In this document: one piece after another, positions 1-11,796 of the stretch
Layout: the number at the start of each line of letters is the position of its first letter
Position numbering within the stretch: position 1 is the first letter of the stretch
NCBI GenBank assembly: GCA_033439295.1
Contig: JAVTLE010000015.1
Span: 124,001-188,000 of the forward strand
From: Deuterostichococcus epilithicus
Lineage: Eukaryota > Chlorophyta > Trebouxiophyceae > Prasiolales > Stichococcaceae
DNA length: 64,000 nucleotides
Reading direction: 5' to 3'
Position numbers and translations under genes: made by a program
The notes under the pieces: generated by a model
What the model saw: the letters and a program-made list of their open reading frames with translations, nothing else
Database searches by the model: none
Told to the model about the DNA's origin: nothing

Positions 1-753
1 TGCTGCTGGAGTGAGCACTTGTCGGCTGTGACGCTGCATGTGCATCAGCAAACGCGATCATACTCAGAAAGGTGCTGATGAGCACCAACGGAAGCAAAGC
101 TCTGACTTCTGCTGCCATGTGCCGCAGAGCGTGCGGCTGCCAGGACATGCTTTACGTATTTTCCGATTGCCGCAAGGACGGGAAGAACATTGCGTGGCAG
201 AAAGCGAATATGACTTACAGGAGCTGTGCACGGTTTGATTGCACGCGTCTCGACCGGATCCGGGTACAGCGATCCGGGCTCCCCTGCCAGACGTCCTTCC
301 GGTCACGATTCACATGCTGACCGCGTCGCGGGATCTGGATGCTCCTTTGAGAACCTCTTATGCAACTCACTGTAGTGTGAACAGTTGCCAGGCCGTGACC
401 AGGCTGTGACGAACTTGTGTAGGGGTTTCGGAGTTTGTCTCAGAAGCGCAATTCCGATAAATCCGACACCACAGGTCAGCTCCAAACAACACAGAGACCA
501 GTCCTGCTGCAGCAAACGTTGCAATTTCGCAGCGCACTGCGTGCTGAACGGCCAGGTGCAGGAGCGGGACTGCCGTGGGATAGCCAGATTAGCGTTCCGA
601 CTGCTGAAAAATTTGCCCTTCCCGAATCGCCGGCTGCTGCCTGATTGCGACTTGCACCGGTTGTAACCTGCGGAGGACTCCGTGGAGAGGGCGTCGTAAG
701 TCAGCGGTCTGCGACACAGCAGACGCTGCAGAAGTCGGTCAAAAGATGACCGC
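1..753. other. Upstream flank, no gene recognised
   Basis: Open frames here are short and on both strands, and none gives a translation I can assign to a family. The 3' part is presumably the promoter and 5' UTR of the ATG101 gene that starts at 754. No TATA-like or other regulatory element stood out. Confidence 0.4.
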
Positions 754-3017
754 ATGGCAAACTGCGAGAAAGTCGTGCTGCCAGTCCTGGTGCGCCCCTA
801 CTGGCCTCTTGTGCCATCGCCAAGCTTTTTGCATGCACTGTGGAGGGCCGTGCTGCCGTTGCCGGACGTTTCTTCCGCCTGGCCGTGTCGTACGCTCCCC
901 GCTTGCGTGGCTGTCAAAACCGGCTGCAAGGCCGCAGCGCTGCGCTTGGGGTCTCCGATTGTCGACGCGACGACCTAGAGTGTGAATTTGAGCACTGCTC
1001 ACCGATGGCCGCTCATACATGGACCAGCTGTCCGGGGACAAACACGCACGTGCTGACTGAGCTGATCACTCCGCGCTGCTTCCCCTGCAGGAACTTGAGC
1101 AGCACCAAGTGAAGGAGGTCCTCAGTTGTGAGTCTCGCCCCCCTGGCTGCCCTGTTTCTGACTGTTTGTTCACCCGTCCTGGGTTTCGCCCTGTCCTTGT
1201 ACCTGTTGCAAGGCGTGAACGCCCCTGCTGCACCTACCTGTTTGGCGTACAGAGCCCGCTAATCGCACGCACTCGCCGACCGGGGCCACCACCTGCCACG
1301 CAGGCCTGCTGCATACAATCGTCTTCTGCCGCGCGCTGGGCCCAGTGCGGCCTCAGGAGGTGGACCTGCAGCTGTTCGACATCACCTACGTGCGCGCCGC
1401 CCCCCCGTCTCGTTTGCTGTCTGCCCTCTCGGGCTGCACTTTGCACCACTACAGATCCAGTCCCTAGGCGTTGCGCTGACCGCGCACAGTGGAGCTCCTC
1501 CCCTTCCCACTTTGACGGCTGTTCAAATGTCGTTCACATGTTGTTGCATTGAAAAGTCATGCAGCCTCACACGAGACAGGTCGGGACACGCAAATGCAGG
1601 TGCGTTGTGGCGATCCGGGCGTAGACGGGCGCATTGCAGAGAAAATTCACGGATTCAGCGCCTGGGCAACAAAACACCCCGGGCAGCGCAACCAGGCGAG
1701 TTTGATATGGCTGCAGAAGGTTCTCCAAGCCTGAAAGCGAAGCCCGGCGAGTCTCACAAAAGTGTCTGGGCAAGCAATTAGGAATGGTGTGCCCAGCCGA
1801 TTGGGAATGGTGTGGCCAGCCAATCGGGAACGAACACCCAGCTTGCCGTCGTTGCACCATGCAAGCATTCACTTTCCAAATATGATGTGCCTCAGGTTCG
1901 ATTGTGCTTTCTCAAACGCACCCAGGTGCTGCTGTCATTTTACGAAAAGCGCATGCGACAGCAGTGGGGCCTCGCCTTCAGCAAGCAGGAGGAGCGGCTC
2001 TTCTGGGAGCAGTGGTACGGCGCTTGCAGGCTTTTTTCCCATGCAAACTGGTGTGCTCGAACCCATCCAGCAGAGTTCAAAGCTAGAGGAAAATGTCGGG
2101 CCTGTTGTCTCTGAGCCAGTTTCAGGCCCTTCACTTGGAAACAACCCTGGCATACTCCTGCTTGCCTCTGTCACTGTGCTAACCCTTCCGACTGCGGTGC
2201 ACAGGGTCATCGACCTGCAGGTTGTGGAGTCGGGGCTGGCTTCTGACGAGCAGAACTCGCCAGCGCTAAACAGCGGTGCATGTTCTACATCTCCATACCT
2301 CACGCCTCCTGCGTGCCCTGTGTTAGTGGGAACATCTGTCGAAGCTTGGACAGTTGTTGGTGGAAGTGCAGACGTGTCACACTGTGTGCCGTGCGGCCGC
2401 GCAGATGTGTCACACCGCGTGTGTTGACGGCCGCCTTTGAACCGCGTGTGGCCAGAGAATTGCACCGCAGCAGGCCTGTCCAAACATGCTGGTCTGCTGT
2501 GGAACTCATACATAAGGCCCTGCAAAACTTGAGGCGGCATTGCAACCCGCTCCCCTGTCCCCTGCAGTGCGTGCGGCGCGGGCCGCCCGGCTGCAATCGG
2601 CCCTGGAGGATCGTCTGGCAGCGATCGTGCGCACCGTCAACTCGCGGCGCGAGCACATCCCGCCGGTCGTGTCTGCCGCCACCGTCACCTTCCCATTCGA
2701 CATCTCCATTGCCGGGTGCCTCTTTGCAGCGCTTCTGGATTGACAGCCCTACTTGTCCTGTCAAGCAGTTGACAGCCCTACTTGTCCTGTCCAGCAGTCG
2801 TGACTGTGCGGGCCTAGGCAGCAATTATTTCAGCCAGATTCTGGCCTTTTCGGCCTGCCTTCGAGATCACCAAATGTCAGCATCAGATTGTGACTGCCTG
2901 ATGGTGAGCTTACTCATGCAATGTCGGTGCCCAAGCAGGGAGGGCGGCATGCCTTTTGGGCTGGACGCAATGAAGCGCCTGCTGATGCACACCGCGCCGC
3001 CACCCGTGCTGTCGTGA
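754..3017 (+). CDS. ATG101: Autophagy-related protein 101 (ATG101)
   Basis: ATG101 is a HORMA-fold subunit of the ATG1/ATG13 kinase complex that starts autophagosome formation in the cytosol. Eight exons join in phase: 754-789, 1091-1127, 1304-1389, 1600-1695, 1926-2014, 2205-2275, 2568-2715 and 2939-3017. They give 213 aa, close to the usual ~218. Matches to plant ATG101 run along the whole length: MANCEK at the start, CLLHTIVFCRALGPVRP, DLQLFDITYVRCGD, LLSFYEKR, ERLFWEQW, REHIPP, FPFDISI and the C-terminal FGLDAMKRLLMH. The WF-finger region keeps a Trp and a Phe (QWGLAF). The intron after 1695 starts GCGAGT rather than GT. The last intron holds a 27-29 bp tandem duplication near 2742-2800, and 1765-1830 holds a ~25 bp repeat. 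The start at 754 is chosen because exon 1 encodes the family's short N-terminus and splices in frame. The 2205-2275 exon is the least conserved part. Confidence 0.93.
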
Positions 3018-3229
3018 GACAGCGAGACGTTGGCAGCGTGCCAGTCGCAGCGGCGTGGCACAGCGGCGTCAGCGAAACCGTCCTCCAGCGGCGGCGGCAG
3101 TCGACAAACCTGGCACTCACGGCGCTCTCAAACGCGCTGCGCGGCCGGAGCGGGCGAGCTGCCGGCCAGGCCAGCAGCGGCGGCGCATCGCCGGAGGCGC
3201 CTCATGCAGCTCAGGACCGGTCTGCAGTA

Positions 3230-6200
3230 ATGGCCGAGCAGCGGCAGGCCTCCGGCGGCAGCAGCGGGGGCGACGGCAGCGGCAGTCCCCGCCGTATGGG
3301 CCTGATTTTCGAGGCGCTGCGCTCCAGCGGCGGCAGCGGCCACGGCGATGGCCGCGGCGGCCGCCAGGGCGGCGGGCACCGCGGCGGACACAGCCGCACC
3401 GGCAGCGGCGGCGGCTTGGGGTCCGGGTCAGCGACGGCGGGTTCGCAAGCCGCCAGCAAGCCGCAGCGGCAGCAGCAACAGCAAGATGATGAGCAGGGGG
3501 CAGGCACTACACGCTATGTGGGCGCGGCGCATGAGGCGGCGCTGGCGGCCATCGAGAAGAAACTCGCCAAGGACGGCAACTCGGTGAGGCCGCACTGCCA
3601 ATGCCGCGCACGCTCTGCCCTGTGGGCACCCTCTGCAGGAATTGCGCCTGCACCGTTCGCACGGCAGCTGACAACACATTGCAGGCAGCCGTTCACTGCT
3701 CACAAGCAGTGCCCGACGGCGCCGCCTCCCTTGTGCCCGACTGCGCCAAGTGCCTCATGCACGACTGGCAGGACCCTGAACTCTGAGAACCTCAATGGCT
3801 GCAGGTGTTGGACGAGTACGACCGCGTTTGCCGGCCGAGTGCGCTGGACGAGACGCCATGCAGTGTTGCAGAGCAGCGGGAGCATGCGGGCTTCAACCGC
3901 TACTTCAACGTGCTGCCCTTCGACTACAACCGTGTGCGCCTGACGGTGCGCGCCGCCTCAGATATGCAGAAGCTCAGCCAGACAACAGCCTGGACACACG
4001 TGTCCCTCCAGACGCCTGACGCCAGCGCCGCCAGGGGCGGGCAGCCGCCGGTCATGTCTGGGCGCCTAAAGAGCCTGCTTACACAAATCAGCGCGCATGT
4101 CTGGTTCCGCACAGCTGGCTGTGCAAGGTCTGCCGCCAGTGACGTCAGCGGCAGGAGCGACGCAGCAACTTATGTCGCTGCGCGGTTGTGCAGGGGGGCG
4201 CCTCGGACTACATCAATGCGTCGCTGCTGCAATCCAAGAGCGGCGAGCTGCCGGCCTGGTCGTACATTGCCACGCAGGTGGGCGTGCACGCCCATTCAGA
4301 TCCTGGCACGACGACGTGTCTGGTGCATCTGCATTGTGAGGATTCTCGCTGCCGGGCATGCAGAGACGCACATGTTGAAGCGGCCTTGAGTGTCATGAAG
4401 CAGTCTGGGAACAACACGTCTTCGCCCTGCGTTTCGTTTGCCCCGGCACATCCCCGCCACAGCTCGTTCGAGTGCCACAGCACTTGGAGAGCAGCCTATT
4501 CTCAGCGGCGCTCGCGCTGCATCCGCCGCAGGCGCCGCTGCCGGGCACGGCGGCGCACTTCTGGGCGTGCGTGTGGGACCAGGGCAGCGGCGTGGTGCTC
4601 ATGCTGACGCGGGAAGTGGAGGCGGGTGCCCGCAAGTGCCACGCCTACCTGCCGCCCTACGTGGACACGGCCGTCACCCACGGTGAGGGACCTTGGCGAT
4701 CTTGATACACCTGTTGGAAGGCGGAGCGGCTTGACGTGCGTCACGGGGTCAGTCCGGCCTGCCTGGTCCGCTGTGGTGCCTGCTGCACAGGGTGGCTGTT
4801 GACGATGTCTCCCCTGTCCACCAGAGGATCTGCACCACTGGATTTCTGACTGTATATTTGTGGCGAAGGGTTGCTACTTGACCGGCCAGCGCTCGCCAGC
4901 ACATGCTCGCTGCAAGGCTCTGCACAGCGCACTGGCAAAGCAGAGGAGAGTTTGCCTGCGGTCCACCCTGCGATCCAACCATCAGCGGCAGCAGCCTGGG
5001 GCAGCAGACCAGCTCCCTTCCCAGCTGGTCGCACTGCCAGCAGTCCGAGGCTGTGGCGGGAACCTCTGGTGGCCTTAGGCTGTGCGCTGCATGGCGAACC
5101 TGCCGCTGGTGATCAGGGGTAACGTCCCGTCCTTCTGTATCCGAGAGGCTCGTCCCCGCATCCGTTCAGAACCCGGCCCCTCCCAGGCAGGCCGGCCTGA
5201 ATACAAACACGACAGTTGCTGGACCCGGAGCTCCGCCGCGCCGCAGGCGACATCACCGTCGAGCTGCAGTCCGTGGAGGAGGTGGACCCGGACATCACGC
5301 ACCGGCGGCTGCGCCTGCGCCGCGGCGGCGCCGCCCGGGCGCTGGACCACTTCCAGTACCACGCGTGGCCCGACCATGGGGTCCCACGCACGACGCGCCC
5401 GCTGCGCGCGCTCGCGCGCCTGCTGGTGGGTCGGACTCCTCCACCACTGGCATGGGGGGCTCCGCTGCCGCAGTCAGATCTCTGTCTCGCTCTGCTGTGG
5501 AGCGCCGGCGTGCAGCGCCATGCCGCATGCAGCCACTGATGTGCACGGGCAGCGGTGCACCCGAATTCCCGCAGTGAAGCAAGAATTTCCCACACAACAC
5601 CCTTCGAGCTGCGTGGCCCCCGGCCGTCAGTGTGGCTGTGGGAGCAGCCCTTGCACCGTTTGACGGGTCAATGGATCGCCTGGCACTCAGGAGGACAACG
5701 GATCGCACGCGATGGGCCCTGCGGTGGTGCACTGCTCCGCCGGCATCGGCCGCACCGGCACCTTCTGCGCGCTGGACATCGCGCTGCGGCGGCTGCGTGC
5801 GCTGGCGCCTGATGACACCGCCACCGCCGCTGAAGCAGTCAAGGTGCGGTCAGGGTTCAGGGTTTGGGTCGCACCTCGGCTTTGGTCGCAGGCCTGCACA
5901 ACAGACCTGGCGCGCCACAGGGGGAAGCTGCACGGGCCGCCTGGCGCTGTGACGGGCGCGCGCCAACACCGCGCGGCAGCAGGCAGCCGGACGGCCTTCA
6001 GTGGACGCTGGACACGCACGTGCCAACCGCTGCGGCTGCTGCTTGCCGCAGGTGAAGCGCATCGTGAGCCGGCTGCGCAAGCAGCGGGCGGGCATGGTGC
6101 AGACGCCGGACCAGTACCTCTTCTGCTACCAGGCCCTCAAGGTCTGGGCGCCCCACTGCTGCCCTAAAACCCTAGCTCCTGACCTTCGTCTGCCGCATGG

Positions 6201-7304
6201 CCTCTGGCCCGCACCCTGCCGACCGCTCCACAGCACCTGGCTGGCGAATCCTTGTGCATTCTGCGATGCAGCGGCGGACGGGATGCCCACCTGTCTGGTG
6301 ACCGAGGTGCTGTGGCACCGTCTGGTGCAGAGCGGCTCGATCAGCCTCATCTGATTCATATGTCTGCCAGTGCACTGTTCAAATCCCCCTGGTTTGAGCT
6401 GTGGAACTGTGTGACAAGCCTCGACACGTCTTCAAACCCTAGACCCGATCCGCAGGAGGAGCTGGAGGAGGCGCTGGCGGGCCGCGCAGCTGCCGGCGGC
6501 ACTGGCGCGCACCCGCCCACCACAGCGGCCGCCCAGGCTGCAACCGCCCCTGCCGGCCCCGCAGCAGCACCCCCTGCAGAGCCTGCAGCGGCAACCCCCA
6601 CTGCGAAGCCCGCCACGGCGGCCGGTCCGACGCCGGGCGCCAGCCAGCTGCGCGGCGGCGCATCCCTCGGCGTCCGAACGGCACCCTCGGGCGTCGATCG
6701 TCTGCGCGGAGGCGGCGTGTCCGTCGGCGCCACGGCGGCTTCCCCGGCCGCCGGCGACCAACAGGGGCCAGACGCCAGCCCCGCTGCAGTCGGCCGNCGG
6801 GCGACGGTGGGGCCGGGCGAGGGTGTTGCCCCCTCGCCGCTGCACCTGCGGCGGGTCTCGGGCAGGAGGCAGTCGCGCTCGAGCGGGGCGCACTCCGCCG
6901 ATGAGGCTGACGCAGTGAGCAGCCCGGTCAGCAGCCCAGGGCGCCGCTCACCGTCCCGTACTTCTGGTGCGCTTATCACATCAATGCCACATGCTCCACC
7001 GGTGCCCTGCTGTGCAATCTGTGCCCATGCCTTCCTGCTGCCGGGTCCCTGCCGCGGCGAGGGTTCGCACCGGCCCACCTCCTGTGTGCAAAAGCGCAAG
7101 CGCCGACAGCCGGCGGTCTGCCCGCTCCAGGCAGGGTGCCAGACACTGTGGGTTCCGACCGCTGACTGCTGCTGGGATGCATACTCTGCAGGCGAGCTGC
7201 ACCGCAGGCCGTCGGTGCCGGGTGGCTGGGCGGGTCTCATGGGTAATGCCAGCACCGCGGCCGACCTGTGGGCAGCGCTCACCCGCACCTCCCGCGACGC
7301 CTGA
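3230..7304 (+). CDS. Classical protein tyrosine phosphatase (non-receptor type)
   Basis: This should dephosphorylate phosphotyrosine proteins in the cytosol or nucleus. Exons by translation and phase: 3230-3583, 3805-3945, 4194-4277, 4532-4682, 5216-5425, 5691-5843, 6052-6141 and 6456 onward. PTP landmarks come in order: NRYFNVLPFDYNRVRLT (pTyr-loop region), DYINAS with YIATQ, LPGTAAHFWACVWDQ, HFQYHAWPDHG (WPD loop), the catalytic VVHCSAGIGRTG with nucleophilic Cys and Arg, and the Q-loop TPDQYLFCYQAL. The N-terminal ~115 residues are Gly/Ser/Arg/Gln-rich. The C-terminal tail after 6456 is Ala/Pro-rich and probably disordered. Phases do not meet between 4682 and 5216, so a small exon or another donor is missing from this model there. 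The last junction (about 6965 to 7192) is uncertain. One ambiguous base lies at 6797. The start at 3230 is the first Met of the glycine-rich frame; an upstream in-frame start is possible. The gene begins 213 bp after ATG101 ends. Confidence 0.88.
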
Positions 7305-8659
7305 GGCGGCCGCCGCGGTCGCATCATCACTGCGAGTGCAACGCTATGCAGCTAAATGCTGGGCGTGGCGGCGGTTCGGCAAGGCCCCCTGACCCGCACC
7401 CTGCAACCAAGGCTTGGCTCAAGAGCGCAGCAGCTGCGACAGGCAAGGGCCGACGACTCCCAGGTCCCATGGCCTTGACACCTACGCCTCCGGCCCAGGG
7501 GTGCCGCCTGGCAGCGTGCGACGGTCCAGCCAGGGCGCCGTTGCAGCAACGAGCTGGCGACTGCACGGACGTATGGTGGTGTGGCGTCCTGCGCTGCCTT
7601 GCCAGCGCTGCGCATCGTCAGGCACTTCCAGCCCTTCCAAGAGGGCAAGAGGCGACATAATTGGCAACGTTGATAGTGCGTGTGGCTTCGGCAGCGCCGC
7701 ACCAGCGCAGCTGCTGGATGCGGCTGCATGCTGTGGCAACATGCTTCGCGTTTCATAAGGCTGACCTCGCAGGCGCGCAAGCTGCTTCGTATCGTCAGCA
7801 TGTTGTGCCGCTGGCACGAGGAGCCAGATTTTTAGGCATATAGGCGTAGCAGCGTGCTCAGACCATAGGATAGCAGGCGGCAGCGGCAGATGCGCACAGG
7901 GTTGATAAGCGGGTAATCTCTGTACAGTGTGTCTCGCATGTAGGTGTGGTTACTCTTATGAGGGCAGTTTTCGAGACTGCGCGCATGAACACTCCTCAAA
8001 TGGTGGCATGCCTGCTTTGTAAGGGTCGACGAGATGGACATGTGACCGCCCGTACAACAGGCACCACATGCACAGCAGGACTATTGACGTCGTCACAATC
8101 AGGGAGTCCTCCTGTCGACTGACCAAGTGCTTCACGACTCTCTTGCATCGTATCGAACACGCTGTCGTTTGCTAGAAAGTCAGCACTACGTCAAACTCTA
8201 TGTGATTCTTGGTCAGAGTTGCACTCCTGCGACAACGAACCCGCATCCAGGAGCAGCTTCTCGATCCCCTGGAGGAAGTTCAATCAGATCGATATACGAA
8301 AGCCCAGCAGCTGCCTGGACATCAATCCTGTGTCAGTCTAGAGACTGCAGAGGCTGCACGTCGGGCTGGGCGCGGTGCACTTGCAGAACGCAGCCCCTGC
8401 CCCGCCTCCAGCGCGCGGGGGGCAGCATCCCCCGGCATGGGCTTTGCCATGCAGCCTGACCCAGGTGGGCAGACTGTCCTCAGACCAAGAGGTTGCCGCC
8501 GCATCGCACACGGCCGCTCAATCTGCCACGGCTGCCTCCCGCTGCTCAGCCTGCACATCAGTAGAAGCAATGTGCGAACCGTCCTCTGCTCGTCAATCCG
8601 CAGGGGACAGGTCGCCGGCGGGCGGGCGGGGAACCGTGCGGCAGCGTGTGGGCAGCGCC
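7305..8659. other. Intergenic region between phosphatase and glycosyltransferase-like gene
   Basis: About 1.35 kb. Open frames on both strands are short and give no family match. Composition becomes less GC-rich around 7830-8330. It should contain the 3' UTR of the phosphatase and the promoter of the next gene. An exon upstream of 8660 is possible, because the frame stays open back to 8375. Confidence 0.35.
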
Positions 8660-11048
8660 ATGCGGCAGCGGCTCGCAACGGCGCGGCGGCGCTTGCTGCT
8701 GGTTCTGCTGCTGGTGGCATTCGGCGCGGCGCTGTGGGGCGCCGGCCGTCGCAGCGCCGCGCCGCGGCCGGCATCTTCGGCGGCCCGGGCACATGCCGCG
8801 ACCGCACATGCCGCAGTTGTCACCCTGGGCCATGGCGGCAAGCGCGTCCTAATATCCTACTCGTACCTGGAGAAGGACAACATACAGCAAGACAGCCTGG
8901 ACTTCTTCCTGCGGGTGGGCCTGGGCGTCAAGGGCGGCATACGGCCGTCGGATACGGATGCGGTCATCGTCATCGGCGGCGACACTTGCACGCCGTGCCA
9001 GATGGTGCTCCCGGGCATGGCGGCGGCGCCGGAGGCGGGGCTGCCGGAATCCATCAAGGCTGCCTGGGACGGCATGGTGGGTGCCGCTTCTAGGTATAGG
9101 CTTTGTGTCTGGCGGCCCTGCCACGCCGCCGCTGCTGCCACTGCTGGCTGCAGCATTGCCTGGCAACCCAGCGCTGCAGCTCGCAGCTGCACCGTTGCAG
9201 GCCCGCAAGCAAGTGCCTCCCAGCTGCCAGCGGCTTTCGCCCTGACGGCAGGTGCTGCTGCGACATTCCAACATGATGCAACATCTGGGGTGGGGATGAG
9301 TATGACCGTCAGAGCTGACGGAACCTGTTCGGACCCGCACGTGCAGAACCTCACGATGCTGCACCGCAAGCACAGCGACGGCATGGACATCGGCGCGCAC
9401 AACGCCACCCTGGAGTGGCTCGCGGCGCGCGGCACCCGCCGGAAGTACGGCGCCTTCATATTCCTGAACTCCTCGGCTCGGGGCCCCTTCTTCCCGTCCT
9501 ACATGCCGCCCGGCTGGCAGTGGACCATGGCCTTCACGTCCAGGCTGTCTGCCTCCGTCAAGGCGAGATGCGGCTGCCCCTCCTCGCACCTCCCCTGTGC
9601 AGCTCTTGTGACATGGTGAGCTGCGCCGGCACAAGCCGCGATGCAGCGGCAGCAGCTTGGACTCCTTCCGATCAGGCTTAGCTGACTCTTCCAAGCGTCC
9701 ACTCTGCTGTCAGGATGGCCATCTGCAGCCGCTGCCCCAGCAGCCCAGGCGCTCGCAAACCAAGCGGCCGCAAATGGCAGCGAAGTATCCTCACAGCCCG
9801 GTTCCCTCACAGCCTGTTGTCAATCTGCAAAGGTGCTGGAAGCCAGACGCCCAGACATTACAGGCGGTCGCTCTTCCTGCAGGCCGTGGCCTCTTCGCTG
9901 GTATGCCTGCCGCCAAACGATCCGGGCGGCCTGGGTCCCAAGATCGAGTCGTGGGCGTACGCCGTCGACGCCCAGGGTTTAGACATCCTGACAACGGCCG
10001 GCGTCTACGAGATCCACAAGTGCAAGCTGTGCAACGACGGCATCGTGGTGAAGGGCGAGTACGGCATCAGCCAGTTCATTCTGGGCGCCGGTTTCAACAT
10101 GGCGACGCTCATGAGCCGCTATGCGCCGGTGCGCACTTCGTACTGAGTCCCTTGCCCGACCGCACCTGAGCCTTGGTCCACTGCCTGTCGTGGACAAATT
10201 GCAGTCTGCTTGGTCTGTTGCCCAGCCGCATCCGATCAGCGCTTCGAGCCGGTCAAGGACCTTCTCCTGTTTGGCATCGCCGGCCGCCTGTCAGGGGTCC
10301 GAGCACCAGAGGAAGAAGCTTGATGCCCGCTTGGCGGTGGCGTGACAGTAGGGACTGCCTCGGTGGGACGCTTGGTAGGGGCTGCCTCAGTAGGGTCTGC
10401 CACTGGTGGACAGAACCCTAAATCCTAAAATGATACGCTGTGTGCAGGGCATTGACTGGCGCAACCGGGACAACTGGTCATGCAACAACCAGGTGCACCC
10501 CAGCCGGCTGGGGACCTACGACGGCATCAGCCAGCTGCCGCACGAGACGTTGTTCGTCAAGGTGGGTGAAGTTGATGCACTAAACGCCGCGCATGCGCAT
10601 GAGCAGCCCTGCGGGTCGCACAGCGGAGGTCCACGTCTTCGCGTGGTCAGGCTGCACTTTGCTCGGGATGCGGGGGGCGACAGCAACGTAGGGCCTCGTC
10701 GCTACCAGGGTTGCGCAGCGCCTGGAGCATGGCAAGGGGAATCCTATGATGGGCATTGTCCCACAGTGACCAGTTGCATAAAAGTGCAGCATCTTGTGTG
10801 CGACAGACACTCGAAGCTCAGCTTTTCGTTGTGTGACCCTAAACCCCAACCCTCCGCAGGCGTCGTGGCATGTGGGACAGCCGTTCACGTCCGTCTACAG
10901 CCGGTGGGCGCTGGAGCATGCGGCTGGCGGCAGCGGCGCGGCCGGCGCCTTTGACGCGCCGATGTACCATCACGCCATCGCATCAACGATCCAGCCGTCG
11001 CCAGAGGTGCCCCAGAAGCTGGCCGCCTGCTATAAGGTGGAGCTGTGA
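8660..11048 (+). CDS. Predicted type II membrane protein, algal glycosyltransferase-like family
   Basis: Five exons in phase 0 (8660-9076, 9347-9562, 9883-10128, 10448-10561, 10860-11048) give 393 aa. A short basic N-terminus (MRQRLATARRR) is followed by one hydrophobic segment (LLLVLLLVAFGAALWG), as in a Golgi type II anchor. The luminal part carries VLISYSYLEKDNIQ, VIVIGGDTC, KHSDGMDIGAHN, YGAFIFLNSSARGPFFPSY, SLVCLPP, CKLCNDGIVVKGEYGIS, NNQVHPSRLGTYDGIS and HETLFVK. From memory, the FLNSS-RGPF motif and the D-G-A-HN block recur in uncharacterised algal and oomycete proteins annotated loosely as glycosyltransferases. The reaction and substrate are unknown. The cysteines in GDTC-PC and CKLC may form disulfides. 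The second intron (from 9563) starts GCGAGA. The Met at 8660 is chosen because it directly precedes the anchor; a longer N-terminus to about 8375 is open. Confidence 0.75.
10414..10430 (+). repeat. Telomere-like word in intron
   Basis: AACCCTAAATCCTAAAA lies in the intron before the exon at 10448, with its last base 17 nt upstream of the 3' splice site. It resembles the plant/algal telomere unit CCCTAAA but is only about two degenerate units. CTAAA also resembles a branch-point word. Confidence 0.5.
10836..10853 (+). repeat. Telomere-like word next to a 3' splice site
   Basis: ACCCTAAACCCCAACCC lies immediately upstream of the acceptor CAG that ends at 10859. It occupies the place where a branch point and polypyrimidine tract are expected. 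Confidence 0.55.
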
Positions 11049-11796
11049 CCGTGGCAGCCAAGGCGGACCAGAGCATCGTCTTCCGTGCCGGTCTCAGCGA
11101 GGCCGGCGGCCGGAGACAGAGCCGGGCCAGCCGCGCGGCCGTGCGTGTCCGATTATCAGCAGATGGAGTGCAAGAAATTGAGAGATTCGCCGTGACCATT
11201 GAAGTGTGGTTGTGGAGGGCAGGTGTAGCTATCTTCATATGCAGCATTGCCCGCCATGGATGTCTGAATGACAATGCAGAGCAGAGGCCTGCGGCAAGGT
11301 GCTGGCTACAATTCGTACTGTCACGTCCAGCATACCCGCCATCTATTGCACCGATCACTACCTTCAAGGGCAGCACTCTGGCTGAAGTTCAAAGGGCGGC
11401 ACTCTGCCCATGACAGTTTGTATGCACGAGCCGCCATGGCATCTGCACTCTTCTAGGAGCAGATGTTACTCGTTTATCATGACTGAATGCTCCTCTACGC
11501 TGTCCCTAGCATACACATTAGCCAGCACTGCTCCCTCATGCGAACAAGAGCCCTCGGACGAACCTGATGATCGCAACCTTTTGATGTTATGCGCTGCCAG
11601 CGTCAGCCCGCTGCTCCTGCTGTACTCATCGGATGACAGTGGCACGGCATCGTGCCACTGTCATCCGATAAGCTGCAAGGAGGTGCCATCCTGCGATGAG
11701 AATGCCGGCGAGGCGGCGGCGGCATGGTCTGGTGTGCAGGGCGCGCCGGCACTGTTCGCCAGTCGCCGCCGCTGCAACGACAACAACAACGGCGGT
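11049..11796. other. Convergent intergenic region
   Basis: This lies between the 3' ends of the glycosyltransferase-like gene (+) and DRC4 (-). It should hold both 3' UTRs. No further gene was recognised. It contains the perfect inverted repeat at 11628-11669. Confidence 0.4.
11628..11669. repeat. Perfect inverted repeat (19-bp arms, 4-nt loop)
   Basis: Arm 1 is 11628-11646 (ATCGGATGACAGTGGCACG), the loop is GCAT, and arm 2 is 11651-11669, the exact reverse complement. It lies between two convergent genes, so it could be a transcript-end hairpin, a small foldback element or an RNA-processing signal. No target-site duplication or coding capacity was seen around it. Confidence 0.85.

Noticed and set aside
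6356-7330. 324-codon minus-strand open frame
   Set aside because: It is antisense to the Ala/Pro-rich tail of the phosphatase, with low-complexity composition and no family match.
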